From Streptomyces sp. XY006 (GTDB lineage: Bacteria > Actinomycetota > Actinomycetes > Streptomycetales > Streptomycetaceae): DNA of 64,000 nucleotides. The stretch is from the NCBI RefSeq assembly GCF_002237655.1, contig NZ_NOKT01000001.1:310001-374000 (forward strand). The letters run 5' to 3'. This document shows positions 35,801 to 43,965 of the stretch, in pieces; the stretch's first letter is position 1; every line of letters starts with the position of its first letter. A program made the translations under genes and the position numbers. The notes beneath the pieces are model-generated. The model was not told where the DNA came from and did not search any database. It worked only from the letters and a program-made list of their open reading frames with translations.

Positions 35801-38461
35801 TGGGGCATGTCCGAGACCTGCTCCGTGGTCACCGACGCCGTCCTGCCCGCCGAACCGGTCCCGGGCGAGGGGACGTTCGTGAGCTGCGGCCGGCCCTACC
35901 CGGGATTCGCCATGCGGATCGTCGACGAACAGGGCACGGTCCTGCCCGAGGGCGAGGCGGGCCGCTTCCAGGTCCGCGGCACCTCGGTGACCGGCGGCTA
36001 CCACGACAACCCGGCCGCCAACGCGGAGGCGTTCACCGACGACGGCTGGTTCGACACCGGCGACCTGGCGTTCCTGCGCGACGGCGAGCTGTACATCACC
36101 GGCCGCGCCAAGGACGTCATCATCGTCAACGGCGTCAACCACTACAGCCACGAGATCGAGGCGTGCGTCGAGGAACTGCCCTACGCGGAACGGAGCTTCA
36201 CCGCCGCGGTCGCGGTGCGCACCGACCCCTCGTCGCCCACCGACGAACTCGCCCTCTTCCTGCACCTCACCCCGGACGCCTCCGCCGACCCGGCCCGCGC
36301 CCTGCGGGAGATCGCCGGCAAGGTCACCCGGGAGATCGGCGTCAGCCCGGCCTTCCTCATTCCCGTCGCACGGGACGCCGTCCCCAAGACGGAGATCGGC
36401 AAGATCCAGCGCACCAGGCTGCGCAAGGCCTTCGAGGCAGGCGACTTCGACGACGAGGTGCGCCGCACCCAGGTGCTGCTCGGCACCGCGGCCACCGTCC
36501 CCGACTGGTTCCTGCGCCCGGTGTGGCAACGGGCGGAACGCCCGGACGTGCCCGCCGCGACGCCCGGCCGGCACACCCTCGTCCTGGCCGGCGCCGACCC
36601 ACGGGTGGCCGCGCTCGCCCGACGGGTCGCCGACGCCCTGCGCTCCGCCGGTGGCCTGTGCACGCTGGTCGAGGAGGGCCCGTCGTACGCCCGGACCGAC
36701 GCCGCGCACTACCGCGTCCGGCCCTGCGAGGACTCCGGCTTCGCCGCGCTGCTGCGCCGGCTGGAGGACGACCAGCGGCCCGTCGACGCCGTCCTCCACC
36801 TCGGCGGGCTCGGCGACACGGAAGGACACCGGGCGCCGGACGACACCACAGGAGTCGAGCGGCTGCTCGCGTTCGCCCGGGCCCTCGCCGCACGGCCCGG
36901 CCCGCGGCGACCCGTCGACCTGGTGTACGTGTCGGCCGGTGCCCAGGCCGTCCGCCCCGGCGACCGGCCCAGCCCGGCCCACGCCATGGCCGGAGCCCTC
37001 CTGAAGTCGCTGGCCGAGGAGTCCGGTTCACTGCGCGCCACACACCTCGACCTGCCCCCGGACGACGGCACGGACCCGCTTCCCGTCCTGACGGCCGAGG
37101 CGACGGCCGCCGGGGACGGCGCGGACGTGGCGTACCGCGACGGACACCGGTACGTGCGCCGCCTCGCCCCCCTGCCCGACACCCCCTCGCGCGCCGAGCC
37201 GCCCGCGCGCGACGGCTTCACCCTGCTCACCGGGGGCCTCGGCGGCGTCGGCACCGAGATCGCCGCCCATCTGCTGCGCACCCCCGGCACCCGGCTGCTC
37301 GTCCTCGGGCGCACCCCGGAGGACGAGGCCCACGCCCTGCCGCGGCTGCGTGAACGCGGAGAGGTCCGCTACGCCCGTGCCGACGTCACCGACGAACACC
37401 GGGTGCGCGCCGCGGTCCGGGCAGCCGCCGAGGCCTGGGGCGTGCCCCTGACGTCGGTGCTGCACCTGGCCGGAACGCTCACGGAACGCCCCGTCGGCGA
37501 ACTGGACACCACCACCTGGCGCCGGGCGCTGGAGGCGAAGGTGCGTGGCGCGTGGACGCTGCACCGGCTCACCGCCGACCACCCGGTCGCCTCCTTCGTC
37601 ACCTTCTCCTCGGTGAACGGCTTCTTCGGCGGCGCCATGAACGCCGCCTACGCCGCCGCCAACGCGTGCCTCGACGCCCTCGCCGGATACCGCCGCAGCC
37701 TCGGCCTGCCCGCCCAGTCGCTCGCCTGGAGCATGTGGCGCGACCGCGGCATGAGCCGCGGCTACGGCCTCACCGCCCTCACCGAGGCCCGGGGCTACCG
37801 GCTGCTCGACACACCCGCCGCGCTGCGCTCGTTCGACTTCGCCCGCACCCTGGACGAACCGCACCTGCTGATCGGCGCCGACCGCACCGCCCCCTGGGTC
37901 CGCAGCCACGTCGTGGCCCCCGTGCGCCAGACCCGGCGCCTGGCCGCGCGGGTGGGCCTGGAGGACGGCACCGACCTGGGCGCCCTCTTCCAGGCGGCGG
38001 GCGACAGCGCTCGCGCGGCCGGGCTGCGCGACGCGTGGGTCGTGCGCGCGGCGGGCACCGCGGCGCCCGCGGACCCCGCCGAGACCGGCGAGGAGCCGCG
38101 CGAGCTGGAACGCCGGCTCGCCGAGGTCTGGTGCGCCGTCCTGAGCCGCGACCAGGTGGGCCGGGACGACAACTTCTTCGACCTGGGCGGCAATTCCCTG
38201 CTGCTCGTCACCGCGCAGACCGCCGTCAACCGCGCCTTCGGCACCGACCTGTCGGTGGTCGACCTGTTCGCCCACCCCACCGTGCGCGACCTGGCACGCC
38301 ACCTGTCGGCCACCGTCGCCGGCCGTACGGCGGCCGCCGTACCGCCGCCCCGGCCGCAGGCGACGGCCGGCCTGGACCGCGCCAAGGAGCAGGCACAGCG
38401 CCAGCGCGCCGCCCGCGCCCGCCGCTCGGCCCGGCAGGGCAGGGAGAACGGCCGTGCCTGA
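29828..38461 (+). CDS. antC: Two-module NRPS with ketoreductase, AntC-like (C-A-PCP-C-A-KR-PCP)
   Basis: 2877 residues. C1 (1-440, HHLLLDG); A1 (about 455-965); PCP1 (976-1052, LGGDS with Ser1012); C2 (1061-1508, HHSAADG); a remnant-like A-subdomain (about 1524-1600); A2 (about 1676-2202); KR (2220-2690, GGLGGVG and NAAYAAAN); PCP2 (2757-2830, LGGNS). The A1 pocket residues read by eye are DFWSVGMVHK, one change from a threonine code. A2 has no Asp in the segment where amino-acid A domains bind the alpha-amine (LDHVTGVVMFH), fitting an alpha-keto acid such as pyruvate, which KR reduces to the lactate-like hydroxy acid. This matches AntC, which extends 3-formamidosalicylate. ATG 29828 has a weak GAGGG site. 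Confidence 0.94.
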   Translation: MSLQEDARRPLSGAQEGLWYAGRLAPDSAAYNTAEAVEIHGPLDTALFETALRRVVTEADTFALRFADTDDGPRCHPAPDADDWTLHRADFSAAADPEAAAWEHVRADLATPVDLEKGPLFAHTLLTLAPDRHLWLLRAHHLLLDGYSYKLLGRRLAETYNALAEGREPEPCPFAPVRRLQEEEAAYLASERYTRDRDHWARRLADLPEPARLTSRTAAPTAPFLRRTAELTPAETQVLDAAATRLGIRRTDLLTAATAAYLQRMTGVGDLVLGLATMSRLGSAALRAPGTASDVLPLRVSAASGTSVAQLARTVADELQALRRHQRYRGEFLRRDLGLLGTGRRLYGPVLNIIPFDETPVFGGHPTTWHHLSGGAVDDFQISVRPGAHGGLWLAFDANPALYDEDELALHRDRFLTLLRRLAEAEPATPLGDLDILLPGEHPRDTPVRSYPVERSLTELFEERAAAGPERTAVSHGDEQLTYAALNAEANRLARLLTEHGAGPGRVVALALERGIRLLPALLAVLKTGAAYLPLDPGQPAGRLRLVVEDAAPVVLVTEHAHAHLAQDAVPAVLLDDPDVAADLARRSGTDLTDAERHGPVRPSDTAYIIHTSGSTGRPKGVPVPHANVVRLFAAAAEHFDFRADDVWTLFHSYAFDFSVWEIWGALLHGGRVVVVPYAVSRSPRDFLDLLHREGVTVLSQTPSAFEQLVDADLEHGRGTGALRYVVFGGEALRPARLRPWAERHGLDRPALVNMYGITETTVHVTHHRLTPADLDDPRRVSVIGTPLADLRVHLLDAEGRPVPPGATGEMYVSGAGVATGYLNRPEQTAERFLDDPYGPPGTRMYRSGDLARRRPDGTLDYVGRADAQVQLRGFRVEPGEIEAVLAAHPGVARAAVVPRRSGNGTVHLIAYTVPSGDTPADPGALRAHAAAHLPEHMVPAACVPVDTLPLTANGKLDVQALPEPDFTAAASGTRPVTPQQRLVCALFEDVLRLPRDSVGVDAGFFDLGGDSLLATRLLARLRHETGAEIPITALFETPTPAALAERLAAGADGAPPRPALGAAARTQRVPLSFAQERMWFLNRLDEGAATYHIPLLVPVGTELDTEALDAALGDLADRHESLRTVIAEHDGVAHQRILAPGELRPVLRHVDCPAAETAAHVTAALRRRFDLTAESPLAAWLLGSGSERVLLFVLHHSAADGWSLGPFAADLSAAYAARRAGRAPDWTPLPVQYADYALWQRALLAPGPDGPGRLERLTAHWRTALDGLPEECTLPGDRPRPATPRGAGAHVELAVDSALHRALLRLADREGASLFMVLHAALSALLTRCGAGEDIVLGTPVAGRTEPGLDPLIGLITNTLVLRADTSGDPAFRDLLARLRTADLAALDHQDLPFDRLVEDLNPVRTPGRHPLFQVMLALQNNAPAVLELDGTRTRLRPTATGTAKFDLFVDVLESHDPEGAPDGLTLHVEYATDLYDAGTAEAFARALHDVLRTVGTDPGIRLGRLPALPERAPAPAATDPADLADTARSVPGIRDAHALPGSGDAPARLYVVPGRPDAAARVEELLERAGHGSVRVTAVNALPRTEDGTVDSAALRALPAVDPAAAGAWRERLARLPGVTTADVTVENAPEELDRRHTGRPERPAPAAPAVRPEPAGAVPAVSEGPALAEPSVPSWAEALRRAAALDRGDIVHVHADGSEHRRTYASLIPEASRVLAGLRRAGLRPGDQVILQCDVTEDFLAVLWGCVLGGFVAVPLTVPASYDTPSAALTKLEGIWRMLGRPWIVCSAGRETGLRAVAARQNWPGPRITTADALREAPEDHDWHPADPDDLLLMLMTSGSTGLPKAVRLTHRNVLTRSAATEQMNGLGADDVSLNWIPLDHVTGVVMFHLRDVYLGCRQIHAPTSWILQDPLRWMDLADRHRVTVTWAPNFAFGLLAEQSGRFTGRTWDLSPMRLVMNAGEVVVASAARGFLHTLRPFGLPQDVMHPGWGMSETCSVVTDAVLPAEPVPGEGTFVSCGRPYPGFAMRIVDEQGTVLPEGEAGRFQVRGTSVTGGYHDNPAANAEAFTDDGWFDTGDLAFLRDGELYITGRAKDVIIVNGVNHYSHEIEACVEELPYAERSFTAAVAVRTDPSSPTDELALFLHLTPDASADPARALREIAGKVTREIGVSPAFLIPVARDAVPKTEIGKIQRTRLRKAFEAGDFDDEVRRTQVLLGTAATVPDWFLRPVWQRAERPDVPAATPGRHTLVLAGADPRVAALARRVADALRSAGGLCTLVEEGPSYARTDAAHYRVRPCEDSGFAALLRRLEDDQRPVDAVLHLGGLGDTEGHRAPDDTTGVERLLAFARALAARPGPRRPVDLVYVSAGAQAVRPGDRPSPAHAMAGALLKSLAEESGSLRATHLDLPPDDGTDPLPVLTAEATAAGDGADVAYRDGHRYVRRLAPLPDTPSRAEPPARDGFTLLTGGLGGVGTEIAAHLLRTPGTRLLVLGRTPEDEAHALPRLRERGEVRYARADVTDEHRVRAAVRAAAEAWGVPLTSVLHLAGTLTERPVGELDTTTWRRALEAKVRGAWTLHRLTADHPVASFVTFSSVNGFFGGAMNAAYAAANACLDALAGYRRSLGLPAQSLAWSMWRDRGMSRGYGLTALTEARGYRLLDTPAALRSFDFARTLDEPHLLIGADRTAPWVRSHVVAPVRQTRRLAARVGLEDGTDLGALFQAAGDSARAAGLRDAWVVRAAGTAAPADPAETGEEPRELERRLAEVWCAVLSRDQVGRDDNFFDLGGNSLLLVTAQTAVNRAFGTDLSVVDLFAHPTVRDLARHLSATVAGRTAAAVPPPRPQATAGLDRAKEQAQRQRAARARRSARQGRENGRA

Positions 38462-41400
38462 GACGGCGAACCCCGTGCCGCACACCACCGATCCGGGAAA
38501 GGACGACACACACGCCGTGCACGAGACCAGCGCACCCCACGACGACGACCTCCCCGCCGTCGCCGTCATCGGCATGGCGGGCCGCTTCCCCGGCGCCGAC
38601 GACCTCGACGCCTTCTGGGAGAACCTCGCAGCCGGCCGTGAGTCCGTACGGCCCGTCACCGACGAGGAGTTCCTCGCCGCGGGCGGCGACCCGCGCGACC
38701 TCGACGACCCGGCACTGATCCGGATGGCGTCGGTCGTCGAGGGCATCGACCGCTTCGACTCCGGCTTCTTCGGCTACAGCCCCGCCGAGGCCGCCGTCGT
38801 CGACCCGCAGCAGCGGCTGCTGCTGGAGACGGCCTACCACGCCCTGGAGGACGCCGGCTGCCTCGGCGGTGACCGCGCGGGAGAGGCGTTCGGCGTGTAC
38901 GCGGGGGCCGGCGACAGCCGCTACTACCCCGCCCACGTCCACCCCCGCTACGCCGGACAGCCCGGCTCGGTGGCGCTCGTCCACGCGGCCACGGCCAACT
39001 CCCTGGGCACCCTCGCCACCCGCGTCTCCTACGAACTCGGCCTCACCGGCCCCAGCGTGTCGCTGCAGACGGCCTGCTCCACCGCCCTGGTCGCCGTGCA
39101 CACGGCCTGCCAGGACCTGCTGGACCACCGCTGCGACACCGCGCTCGCCGCCGCCGTCTCCCTCAACCCCTCCGCCGTGCTGGGCTACCGCCACGTACCC
39201 GACGGGCCCTTCTCACCCGACGGGCACTGCCGGGCCTTCGCCGCGGACGCCGCCGGCACCTCCTCCGGAGACGGCGTGGGAGCCGTCGTGCTCAAGCGCC
39301 TTGAGGACGCCCTCGCCGACGGCGACCGCATCCGCGCCGTCATCCGCGGCAGCGCCGTCAACAACGACGGCCGCCGCAAGGTCGGCTTCAGCGCGCCCAG
39401 CGCCGCCGGACAGACCGAGGTCATCCTCGCCGCGCAGGCCCAGGCCGAGGTCGACGCCGCCAGCATCGGCCTGATCGAGGCCCACGGCACCGCCACCAAA
39501 CTCGGCGACCCCATCGAGGTGTCCGCCCTGACGGAGGCCTTCCGGCACAGCACCGACCGGACCGGATTCTGCGCGCTCGGCTCGGTCAAGACCAACATTG
39601 GCCACCTCGGAGCCGCCGCCGGCATCGCCGGACTCATCAAGGCCGTCCTGGCCCTGGAACACCGGCAGATCCCGCCGAGCCTGCACTTCGACCGGCCCAA
39701 TCCGCTCATCGACTTCGACGCGAGCCCCTTCCGCGTGCCCACCGCCCTGGAGGACTGGCCCGAGGGCGACCACCCCCGCCGCGCCGCCGTGAGCGCCTTC
39801 GGTATCGGCGGCACCAACGCCCACGTCATCCTGGAGGAAGCCCCCCGCACGCCCCCGGCCCCGCCCCGCCCGCCCCACGACGGCCACCGCCTGGTGCTGC
39901 CGCTGTCGGCGCGCACCGCCGGCGCCCTGCGCGGCCAGGCCGAGGCCCTCGCCCGGCACCTCGAACGCCGCCCGGAGCTGCGCCTGGACGACGTGGCCCA
40001 CTCCCTGCGCACCGACCGGCCCGCACTGCGCCACCGGCTCACCGTCACCGCCGCCACCTGCGAGGAGGCCCTCGACGCGCTGCGCTCCGCGGCACCGGCC
40101 ACCCCGCCGCTCGCCGACGACCCGGCCCGCGTGGCGTTCCTGCTGCCCGGCGGCGGCACCCAGTACCCGGGCATGGGCAAGGAGCTGTACCGCGACCACG
40201 CCGTCTACCGCGACACCGTCGACGAGTGCGCCCGCATCCTGCGGCCCGTCCTCGGCGCCGACCTGCGCACCGCCCTCTTCGAGGAGCAACGGCCCGACGA
40301 CACCTCCGCGTTCCTCGGGCTCGTCGTCACCGAGTACGCCCTGGCCCGCACCCTCATGGAGTCGGGCGTACGCCCCGACGCGCTGATCGGCCACTCGCTC
40401 GGCGAGTACACCGCCGCCTGCCTGGCCGGTGTCATCGACCTCGCGGACATGCTGCCCCTGGTCACCGAACGCATCCGGCTCATCAGCTCGGCCGGCGGAG
40501 CCACCGTCGGTGTCGCCGCCCCGGCCGAGGAGATCCGGCCGCTGCTCGACACCGACCTGTCCCTGGCCGCCGTCAACGGACCCGGCGCCTGCACCGTCGC
40601 CGGGCACCTCGACGCCGTCACCCGCTTCGAGGCCGAACTCACCCGCCACGCCGTCCCGTTCCGCCGCCTGCGCATCCCCGTCGCGGCCCACTCCCACGTC
40701 CTGGACCCGGTCCTGCCGGCCTACGAGACCCATCTGCGCCAGGTCACCCTGCGCCCGCCGCGCATCCCGTACGTCACCAACGTCACCGGCACCTGGGTCA
40801 CCGACGCCCAGGCCACCTCCGTGCGGCACTGGCTCGCCCACACCCGCGACACCGTACGGTTCGCCGACGGCATCACCGCCCTGTGGGACCGGCTGCACCC
40901 CGTCCTCGTGGAGATCGGGCCGGGCGACACGCTGACCAAGCTCGCCACCGGCCGGCTCACCGACGAGACGCCGGTGACGGTGACCACCATGCGGCACGCC
41001 AAGGCCGAGGCGACCGACGGGTTCGTCCTCGCCGAGGCGCTGGGACGGCTGTGGAGCGCGGGCGTCGACAGCGCCCTGCCCCCGGTGCCGGGCACGCCCC
41101 GGCGGGCGCCGCTGCCCCCGTACGCCTTCGAGCGCCGGCGCCACTGGATCGACGCGCCCGGCGCCCGGCCGGACCCCGGCACGTCCGACGACACCCCGGC
41201 CACGGCGGACCCCGGCCTCGCCCCCCGGCCCCGGCTGACGACCGAGCACGTACCGCCGCGCACCGACCGCGAACGGGAGGTCACCCGGTTCTGGGAGGAG
41301 ACCCTCGGCATCGGCGGCATCGGAGTGCACGACAACTTCTTCGACCTCGGCGGCGACTCGATGCGTGCCGTGCTGCTGGCGGGCCGGCTGCGCCAGGCCG

Positions 41401-42341
41401 GTGTCCTCGACGTCCCGGCGGCGACCCTGCTGGCCGCGCCCACCGTGGCCGGGGTCCTCGCCACGACCGGCCCGGCGGACCAGGAGACGCCGGACGGCAC
41501 CGCCTCCGCGCTCGGCCCGCTGCTGCCGCTGCGCGCCGAGGGCACCGCCACGCCCCTGTTCTGCGTCCACCCCGGCGCGGGCGTCGCCTGGCGCTACACG
41601 GGCCTGCTGCCGCACCTCGGCGGCGACCAGCCCGTGTACGGCATCCAGGCGGCCGGCCTCGACGGCACCCGGCCCCCCGCCCCGGACGCCGCCGCCATGG
41701 TCGCCCACTACCTCGACCTGGTACGGAAGGTGCAGCCGCACGGCCCCTACCGGCTGCTCGGCTGGTCCTACGGCGGTTTCGTCGCCCACGCCATGGCCTG
41801 CTCCCTGCAGCGCGACGGCGAGCGGGTGGAACTCCTCGCCATGCTCGACGCGCCCCAGCCGCACGGCATCGCCCACGACCCCGAGGCGGCCGAACGCCAG
41901 GTCGCCGCCCTGCTGTCCAGGGTGGCCGGGCTCGCCGTCGACGGGGCGCCCGTGGACACCGTCCTGGACCGGATCGACGCCCGGGTCGCGGCCGACCCGT
42001 CGAGCGTCCCCGTCACCCGTGCCGAGGCCGCCGCCATCGCCGCCGTCATGCGCAACAACCTGCGCATCGCGCCCCAGTTCGCGCCCGGGGTGTACCGCGG
42101 TGACGTGCTGTTCTTCAGCGCAGCCGAGGAGCAGCCCACCGGCTTCCCGGCGGACCTGGCGGTGCTGCCGGGCAAGGCCGACAGCTGGCGGCCGTACGTC
42201 GACGGCACCCTGCACGACCACCACGTGCCGTGCGGCCACTACGAGATGACCGAACCCGAACCGATCGCCCGCATCGGCGAAGCGGTCGCCAAGGCCCTGC
42301 GCGGCCTCGACGGCCCGGCCGCCGCGGCCCCTTCCCCCTGA
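38454..42341 (+). CDS. antD: Single-module type I PKS, AntD-like (KS-AT-ACP-TE)
   Basis: 1295 residues. KS (about 30-460: Cys208 in TACSTAL, His in EAHGTATKLGDP and NIGHLGAA); AT (about 555-850: GHSLGE, with AAHSHVLD at the specificity loop, neither the YASH nor HAFH form); ACP (940-1002, LGGDS with Ser969); thioesterase (1030-1285: GWSYGG with Ser1105, His in PCGHYEM). It adds one alkylmalonyl-derived unit to the AntC product and closes the dilactone. The unusual AT loop fits the relaxed extender use that gives different C7 alkyl groups in antimycins. GTG 38454 overlaps antC by 8 bp, GGGAG upstream. Confidence 0.95.
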   Translation: MPETANPVPHTTDPGKDDTHAVHETSAPHDDDLPAVAVIGMAGRFPGADDLDAFWENLAAGRESVRPVTDEEFLAAGGDPRDLDDPALIRMASVVEGIDRFDSGFFGYSPAEAAVVDPQQRLLLETAYHALEDAGCLGGDRAGEAFGVYAGAGDSRYYPAHVHPRYAGQPGSVALVHAATANSLGTLATRVSYELGLTGPSVSLQTACSTALVAVHTACQDLLDHRCDTALAAAVSLNPSAVLGYRHVPDGPFSPDGHCRAFAADAAGTSSGDGVGAVVLKRLEDALADGDRIRAVIRGSAVNNDGRRKVGFSAPSAAGQTEVILAAQAQAEVDAASIGLIEAHGTATKLGDPIEVSALTEAFRHSTDRTGFCALGSVKTNIGHLGAAAGIAGLIKAVLALEHRQIPPSLHFDRPNPLIDFDASPFRVPTALEDWPEGDHPRRAAVSAFGIGGTNAHVILEEAPRTPPAPPRPPHDGHRLVLPLSARTAGALRGQAEALARHLERRPELRLDDVAHSLRTDRPALRHRLTVTAATCEEALDALRSAAPATPPLADDPARVAFLLPGGGTQYPGMGKELYRDHAVYRDTVDECARILRPVLGADLRTALFEEQRPDDTSAFLGLVVTEYALARTLMESGVRPDALIGHSLGEYTAACLAGVIDLADMLPLVTERIRLISSAGGATVGVAAPAEEIRPLLDTDLSLAAVNGPGACTVAGHLDAVTRFEAELTRHAVPFRRLRIPVAAHSHVLDPVLPAYETHLRQVTLRPPRIPYVTNVTGTWVTDAQATSVRHWLAHTRDTVRFADGITALWDRLHPVLVEIGPGDTLTKLATGRLTDETPVTVTTMRHAKAEATDGFVLAEALGRLWSAGVDSALPPVPGTPRRAPLPPYAFERRRHWIDAPGARPDPGTSDDTPATADPGLAPRPRLTTEHVPPRTDREREVTRFWEETLGIGGIGVHDNFFDLGGDSMRAVLLAGRLRQAGVLDVPAATLLAAPTVAGVLATTGPADQETPDGTASALGPLLPLRAEGTATPLFCVHPGAGVAWRYTGLLPHLGGDQPVYGIQAAGLDGTRPPAPDAAAMVAHYLDLVRKVQPHGPYRLLGWSYGGFVAHAMACSLQRDGERVELLAMLDAPQPHGIAHDPEAAERQVAALLSRVAGLAVDGAPVDTVLDRIDARVAADPSSVPVTRAEAAAIAAVMRNNLRIAPQFAPGVYRGDVLFFSAAEEQPTGFPADLAVLPGKADSWRPYVDGTLHDHHVPCGHYEMTEPEPIARIGEAVAKALRGLDGPAAAAPSP

Positions 42342-42363
42342 ACCCGCGTCGAGGAGAACCAGC

Positions 42364-43593
42364 GTGAGTGTGACCCAGGACCTCTACGAACTCGGTGACG
42401 CGCCCGAGATCGGCACCGCCCCGAAGAAGATGTACGCCTCGCTCATCCGCCGTGAGCGCTACGGACAGCCCGTCGACGCCTTCCGCACCGAGGTGGTCGA
42501 CGTCCCGCCCGTGGGGCGCGGCCAGGTCCTGGTGAAGGTGATGGCGGCCGGGATCAACTACAACAACGTCTGGGCGGCGCTCGGTGAGCCGCTCGACGTG
42601 ATCGCCGCCCGGCAGAAGGCGGGCGCCGGCGAGGACTTCCACATCGGCGGCTCCGACCTGTCCGGGATCGTGTGGGCGGTCGGCGAGGACGTACGCGGGG
42701 TGAAGCTCGGCGACGAGGTCGTCGTCCTCGCCAACCGCTGGGACGAGAAGGCCGAGGACATCCGCCTCGGCGGCGACCCCACGTGGTCCACCAGCCAGCG
42801 CGTGTGGGGCTACGAGGAGAACTACGGCTCCTTCGCCCAGTTCGCGGTCGTCGACGACTACATGCTCCACCCCAAGCCCGCCCGGCTCTCCTGGGCGGAG
42901 GCCGCCTGCTACATGGCGACCGCCGCCACCGCCTACCGCCAGCTCTTCGGCTGGCCACCGCACACGGTGCGCCCCGGTGACCCGGTGCTCGTCTGGGGCG
43001 GTGCCGGCGGCCTCGGCTGCATCGCCATCCAGCTGGTCCGGCACGTCGGCGGCATCCCCGTCGCGGTCGTCTCCAGCGAGGAACGCGGCGAGTTCTGCCT
43101 CAAGCTGGGCGCCGAGGGCTACATCGACCGGCGGCGGTTCGACCACTGGGGGCGGCTGCCGGACACCTCCGACGAGGCCGCGATGGGCCGCTGGCTGTCC
43201 GGGGCCCGGGCCTTCGGGCGGGCCTTCTGGGAGGTGCTGGGCGAGCGCCGCAGCCCGCGCATCGTGCTGGAGCACTCCGGCGCCGACACCATCCCCACGT
43301 CCCTGTACCTGTGCGACAACGGCGGCATGGTCGTCCTGTGCGGCGGCACCACCGGCTACAACGGCGACGTCGACCTGCGCTTCCTGTGGATGCGGCAGAA
43401 GCGCCTGCAGGGCTCCCACGTCGCCACGGCCCGCGAGGCACGGGAGGTGACGCGACTGATCGACCAGGGAATCATCGATCCGTGCCTGTCCAAGACCTTC
43501 GATTTCGATGAGATCGGCCTGGCTCACCAGCTCATCCATGACAATAGGCACCCGGCGGGGAACATGGCCGCACGGGTGGGCGACCGGGGCTGA
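42364..43593 (+). CDS. antE: Crotonyl-CoA carboxylase/reductase, AntE-like
   Basis: A 409-residue medium-chain dehydrogenase-type enzyme that reductively carboxylates 2-enoyl-CoAs to alkylmalonyl-CoA with NADPH and CO2. Family features: GINYNNVWAALGEP near the N-terminus, WGYEENYGSFAQF carrying CO2-site residues, the Rossmann motif VWGGAGGLGCIA, and QGSH late in the chain. It supplies the varied extender units used by AntD. GAGGAG lies 7 bases before GTG 42364, 22 bp after antD, so antCDE is one operon. Confidence 0.96.
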   Translation: MSVTQDLYELGDAPEIGTAPKKMYASLIRRERYGQPVDAFRTEVVDVPPVGRGQVLVKVMAAGINYNNVWAALGEPLDVIAARQKAGAGEDFHIGGSDLSGIVWAVGEDVRGVKLGDEVVVLANRWDEKAEDIRLGGDPTWSTSQRVWGYEENYGSFAQFAVVDDYMLHPKPARLSWAEAACYMATAATAYRQLFGWPPHTVRPGDPVLVWGGAGGLGCIAIQLVRHVGGIPVAVVSSEERGEFCLKLGAEGYIDRRRFDHWGRLPDTSDEAAMGRWLSGARAFGRAFWEVLGERRSPRIVLEHSGADTIPTSLYLCDNGGMVVLCGGTTGYNGDVDLRFLWMRQKRLQGSHVATAREAREVTRLIDQGIIDPCLSKTFDFDEIGLAHQLIHDNRHPAGNMAARVGDRG

Positions 43594-43659
43594 TTCGCCT
43601 GCGCCCTGAGGGGTACCTGCGGCGGGGTACGACGCACGCGCACCTCCCGGAGGTACCCC

Positions 43660-43854
43660 ATGGGCAAGCTGGGCGACATGATGAACAAGGCCAAGCAGAT
43701 GGCCAAGGGCCACCCCGACCAGGCCGACAAGGGCGTCTCGGGCGCCGAGCGCATGGTCGACGAGCGCACGGGCAACAAGTACGACGCCAAGACCGACAAG
43801 GCGGCCGACGCGGTGCGGCGTTCCTACCGGGACGGCGGCACGCAGGGGCACTGA
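43660..43854 (+). CDS. Small antitoxin-like protein (Rv0909/MT0933 type)
   Basis: A 64-residue, highly charged helical protein (GKLGDMMNKAKQMAKGHPDQADKG cut; then GAERMVDERTG). It resembles the MT0933-type antitoxin family and, loosely, CsbD stress proteins. A clear GGAGG site precedes the ATG. No toxin gene is next to it, so an antitoxin role is doubtful; in Streptomyces such orphans are common. It follows antE by 66 bp and is closed off by a terminator, and it is not a known part of antimycin clusters. Confidence 0.75.
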   Translation: MGKLGDMMNKAKQMAKGHPDQADKGVSGAERMVDERTGNKYDAKTDKAADAVRRSYRDGGTQGH

Positions 43855-43868
43855 CCCGAGCCCTCCTC

Positions 43869-43901
43869 CCGCCCCCGGTGCGGCGCACGCACCGGGGGCG
43901 G
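43869..43901. terminator. Terminator between antitoxin-like gene and antQ
   Basis: Perfect 13-bp stem CCGCCCCCGGTGC (43869-43881) with its complement (43889-43901), 7-nt loop, between convergent genes. Confidence 0.85.
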
Positions 43902-43916
43902 ACCCGTATCCCTGGT

Positions 43917-43965
43917 CAGGCCCGTCCGCCCGCTCAGGCCCGTCCGCCTGCTCAGGCCCGGCCGA
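43917..43965. repeat. 18-bp tandem repeat at the antQ 3' end
   Basis: CAGGCCCGTCCGCCYGCT is repeated at 43917-43934 and 43935-43952, with a third partial copy running into the antQ stop and last codons. It is a short slippage-type array without obvious function. Confidence 0.65.

Noticed and set aside
29831..36982. A 2383-codon open frame on the minus strand opposite the NRPS gene
   Set aside because: High third-position GC makes long antisense frames; its product is repetitive Gly/Arg/Val-rich sequence with no domain, while the plus strand encodes a full NRPS.
43917..43965. CRISPR-like array
   Set aside because: Contiguous 18-bp repeats without spacers; simple tandem duplication.
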